A DNA stretch of 64,000 bases from Achromobacter seleniivolatilans (lineage in GTDB: Bacteria > Pseudomonadota > Gammaproteobacteria > Burkholderiales > Burkholderiaceae_B), in the NCBI RefSeq assembly GCF_030864005.1, contig NZ_CP132976.1:1-64000 (forward strand), given 5' to 3'. Under the pieces are notes generated by a model, which saw only the letters and a list, made by a program, of their open reading frames with translations, searched no databases and was not told where the DNA came from. The first letter of the stretch is position 1. The number at the start of each line of letters is the position of its first letter. The position numbers were made by a program, and so were the translations under genes. Below, piece after piece: positions 61,806 to 64,000 of the stretch.

Positions 61806-63500
61806 ATGAAGTTCCAACTGAACCGGCTGGCTGCATTGCTGGCGCTGGCCGCGGCGAGCGCCGCCGCGCTGCCGGCGCACAGCGCACCAGCGCCTTCCGA
61901 AAACGCCACCATCAACTTGATCCGCTTGCTGGTGCAGCAAGGCGTGCTGAAACCCGAACAGGCCGACGCGCTGGTTGCGCAGGCCGAAGCCGAAGCCAAG
62001 TCCGCGCGCCAGGCGACCCCGGACCGGGGCGCGGCCGTCGCCCAGGCGGGCGATGTGCGCGTGCCCTACATTCCGCAAACCGTGCGCGATCAGATCCGCG
62101 ACGAAGTCAAAGCCGAAGTCATGGTGCAGGCCAAGGAAGAAAACTGGGCGCAGCCCAACACCTTCCCTGACTGGGTATCGCGCATCACGGTTGAAGGCGA
62201 TGTGCGCGTGCGCGACGAATCGCGCTTTTACTCGGGCAGCAACAGCAACGAAATCGTGGATTTCGCCAAGCTCAATGCCAAAGGCCCGTACGACGTCAAT
62301 ACCAACACCAACGGCGGCTATCCGCCGATGTTGAACACGCGCGAAGACCGCCGCAACCAGTTGCGCATCCGCGCCCGCTTGGGCGTGCGCGCCGAGATAT
62401 CGGAAGATTGGGCAGCGGGTATCCGTCTGGCCACGGGCAGCGACGACAGCCCGGTGTCGACGTCCCAGACGCTGGGCGGCGGCATGGGCAAGAAAGACAT
62501 CTGGCTGGATCAAGCCTACCTGACGTATCGCGCGGCCAAATGGGCCACCGTCACGGGCGGCCGGATCGGCAATCCGTTCGAGTCCACCGATACCCTGTTC
62601 TCCAACGACCTGAACTTCGACGGCGTCGCCGCTATTTTCAAGCACCCGCTGCAAGGCCGCGACGTGACCTTGTTCGGCACCCTGGGCGCGTTTGCCACGG
62701 AATACGCGAACAACGGCTGGAACTCGTCTTCCATGACCGAAGGCAGCACCGAGAACAAGTGGCTGCTGGGCGCGCAAGTGGGCGCGGACTGGAAGATCAA
62801 CCAGCAGAACAGCCTGCGCGGCGCGCTGGCCTACTACCACTTCGACAATATCGCCGGTAAGCGTTCCAGCTCCTGCTCACCGTGGGCGGGCGACGAGAAC
62901 TGCGATACCGACTGGTCGCGTCCGGCCTTCATGCAGAAGGGCAACACGCTGTTCCAGTTGCGCAATATTGCGCCCAACCCGCTTAACCCGGCAGACACCC
63001 CCCAACCGCAATACGTGGGTCTGGCGTCCAAGTTTGACCTGCTGGACCTGAACCTGCGCTGGGACACCCGCGTATTCGACGGCCTGGGCTTGCGCGTCAA
63101 CGGCAACTACATCCGCAACCTGGCTTACAGCAAGAGCAAGATGGCCAGCCGTTCGCAAGGGTTCTTCGTCAACAACTTTGGCGAAAACGGCAGCATCGAA
63201 AGCGGCCCCAACGCCTGGATGCTGCAAGCCACGCTGGGCCGTTCTTACGACCTGAAAGAGAAGGGCGATTGGCTGGCCTTTGTTGGGTACAAGTACATCC
63301 AGCCGGATGCGCTGCCTGACGCCTTCAACGATTCTTCGTTCCATCAAGGCGGCACGAATGCTCGCGGTTACTACATTGGCGCAGGGTACGCATTTGACAA
63401 GAATGTTTACGGCGTCTTCCGCTGGATGAGCACCAAGGAGATCTACGGTCCGCCCTTGGCCATCGACACGATGCAGTTTGAGATCAACGCCAGGTTCTGA
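61806..63500 (+). CDS. putative outer-membrane porin (Porin_5-type)
   Basis: A 564-residue outer-membrane protein. Signal peptide ending LPAHSA. A short helical N-terminal region follows (INLIRLLVQQGVLKPEQADALVAQAEAEAK, coiled-coil-like), then DWVSRITVEGDVRVRDESRFY opening the barrel. Typical segments are LRIRARLGVRAEISEDWAAGIRLATG, DQAYLTYRAAKWATVTGGRIGNPF, VGLASKFDLLDLNLRWDTRVFDGLGLRVNGNYIRNLAYSK, and a C-terminal Phe. One Cys pair lies in an external-type loop (SSSCSPWAGDENCDTD). It is a plausible TonB-linked or passive outer-membrane partner for the ExbBD-TonB unit, lying 36 bp after tonB. Confidence 0.85.
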   Translation: MKFQLNRLAALLALAAASAAALPAHSAPAPSENATINLIRLLVQQGVLKPEQADALVAQAEAEAKSARQATPDRGAAVAQAGDVRVPYIPQTVRDQIRDEVKAEVMVQAKEENWAQPNTFPDWVSRITVEGDVRVRDESRFYSGSNSNEIVDFAKLNAKGPYDVNTNTNGGYPPMLNTREDRRNQLRIRARLGVRAEISEDWAAGIRLATGSDDSPVSTSQTLGGGMGKKDIWLDQAYLTYRAAKWATVTGGRIGNPFESTDTLFSNDLNFDGVAAIFKHPLQGRDVTLFGTLGAFATEYANNGWNSSSMTEGSTENKWLLGAQVGADWKINQQNSLRGALAYYHFDNIAGKRSSSCSPWAGDENCDTDWSRPAFMQKGNTLFQLRNIAPNPLNPADTPQPQYVGLASKFDLLDLNLRWDTRVFDGLGLRVNGNYIRNLAYSKSKMASRSQGFFVNNFGENGSIESGPNAWMLQATLGRSYDLKEKGDWLAFVGYKYIQPDALPDAFNDSSFHQGGTNARGYYIGAGYAFDKNVYGVFRWMSTKEIYGPPLAIDTMQFEINARF

Positions 63501-63504
63501 GGCC

Positions 63505-64000
63505 ATGAACATGCACATCGTATGGGATGAATCCCGGCACTCGCCCGCGGCAGGGCGCGGCAGGCGGTTTGCCGCCGCCGTAGCCTTGTGCGCCGCGGGC
63601 CTGTCGCTGTCCTGCGGCGCGCAGGCTGAAAGCATGGAGGAACGTCTGCGGGCCCAACTGCGCAGCACCACCCAGCAATTGCAGCAGCTGCAAAGCGAGC
63701 AGGCGCAGGTCAACGCGGCTAAGGCGGCCGCCGAGGCGCAGCGCGATACCGCGCAGAAAGAGCTGGAGTCGCTGCGCGCCCAACTGGCCAAGAGCCGCGG
63801 GCAGGCTGAAAAACTGGCCGAACAGCAGGGCGCCGTGATGGAGAGCGCGCAGGCGCAGGTCGCTGCCAGCCACGCGCAATTGGGCAAGTTCAAGGGCGCG
63901 TATGACGAGCTGTTGACGTTGTCGCGCGGTAAGGAAGCGGAACGCCTTGCGTTGGCCAAACACCTGGCGCAGCGCGACGAAGAGGTCAAAGTATGCGTGG
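63505..64000 (+). CDS. secreted coiled-coil protein, N-terminal part only
   Basis: The gene starts 4 bp after the porin gene and runs off the window (165 codons visible). ATG 63505 is followed by an in-frame ATG at 63511. The signal segment is RFAAAVALCAAGLSLSCGAQAES; a Cys lies near its end (SLSCGAQA), but the lipobox is imperfect. From about residue 45 the sequence is an almost continuous coiled coil rich in Gln, Ala, Glu and Leu (MEERLRAQLRSTTQQLQQLQSEQ, AQKELESLRAQLAKSRGQAEKLAEQQ). Small coiled-coil proteins close to exbBD-tonB genes may organise the periplasmic complex. I do not recognise the family. Confidence 0.75.
   Translation, partial: MNMHIVWDESRHSPAAGRGRRFAAAVALCAAGLSLSCGAQAESMEERLRAQLRSTTQQLQQLQSEQAQVNAAKAAAEAQRDTAQKELESLRAQLAKSRGQAEKLAEQQGAVMESAQAQVAASHAQLGKFKGAYDELLTLSRGKEAERLALAKHLAQRDEEVKVCV

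Noticed and set aside
58714..62840. Minus-strand open frames of 773 and 611 codons opposite exbB-exbD-tonB-porin
   Set aside because: They cross several well-supported plus-strand genes and show shadow-type composition without any motif.

Overview
The window looks like the chromosome of a high-GC betaproteobacterium of the Alcaligenaceae, most likely Achromobacter or a close Bordetella relative. I infer this from the GC-rich codon use, a Bug-family solute receptor, BvgA/BvgS-like signalling proteins and a Bordetella-style fimbrial cluster. No species call is possible from sequence reading alone. I see no tRNA, rRNA, transposase or CRISPR array.

Almost the whole window concerns the cell surface and its control. 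From left to right: (1) 1-6645, minus strand, the N-terminal 2215 codons of a giant trimeric autotransporter adhesin with an ESPR-type signal peptide, two duplicated YadA-like head modules and at least four long tandem stalk repeats. (2) 6849-10793, a regulatory patch: a small XRE protein, a degenerate stand-alone receiver protein, an EAL-domain protein and a BvgS-like hybrid kinase without periplasmic sensor or HPt domain. (3) 10909-23063, one capsule operon in the order tviD-tviE-vexA-vexB-vexC-vexD-vexE-tviB. This is the Vi antigen order with tviB moved to the end and no tviC, and the VexC-like 'ATPase' has lost every ATP-binding motif. (4) 30396-23070, minus strand, a classical autotransporter followed by a BvgS-like kinase, a BvgA-like regulator and a receiver-like/HPt protein, which is a Bvg-type phosphorelay split over three proteins. 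(5) 30678-37320, a small secreted protein and a chaperone-usher fimbrial cluster with two paralogous major pilins. (6) 37680-41130, an ordinary metabolic cluster (Bug receptor, GST-like protein, class II aldolase, XRE-cupin regulator, cupin). (7) 41740-64000, a cell-surface-signalling and two-partner-secretion locus that I recognise as resembling the Pseudomonas PUMA3/Pdt locus: STN-TonB_C protein, ECF sigma, anti-sigma, a 4190-residue TpsA exoprotein, its TpsB, an ExbB fused to DUF2341 and LamG-like domains, ExbD, TonB, a porin and the start of a coiled-coil protein.

A short palindrome, GAAATTTC, usually inside a longer inverted heptad (TAGGAAATTTCCT-like), recurs upstream of the trimeric adhesin, the receiver protein, the EAL/kinase pair and the fimbrial genes. 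It resembles the inverted TTTCYTA heptads I remember as BvgA sites, so the BvgA-like regulator in the window may control much of it. A separate Pho-box-like repeat precedes the PUMA3-like signalling genes, which would fit phosphate control as in Pseudomonas.

Start codons were chosen by reading for ATG/GTG/TTG with a Shine-Dalgarno sequence, a sensible signal peptide and short gene overlaps. Uncertain starts are flagged in the entries.
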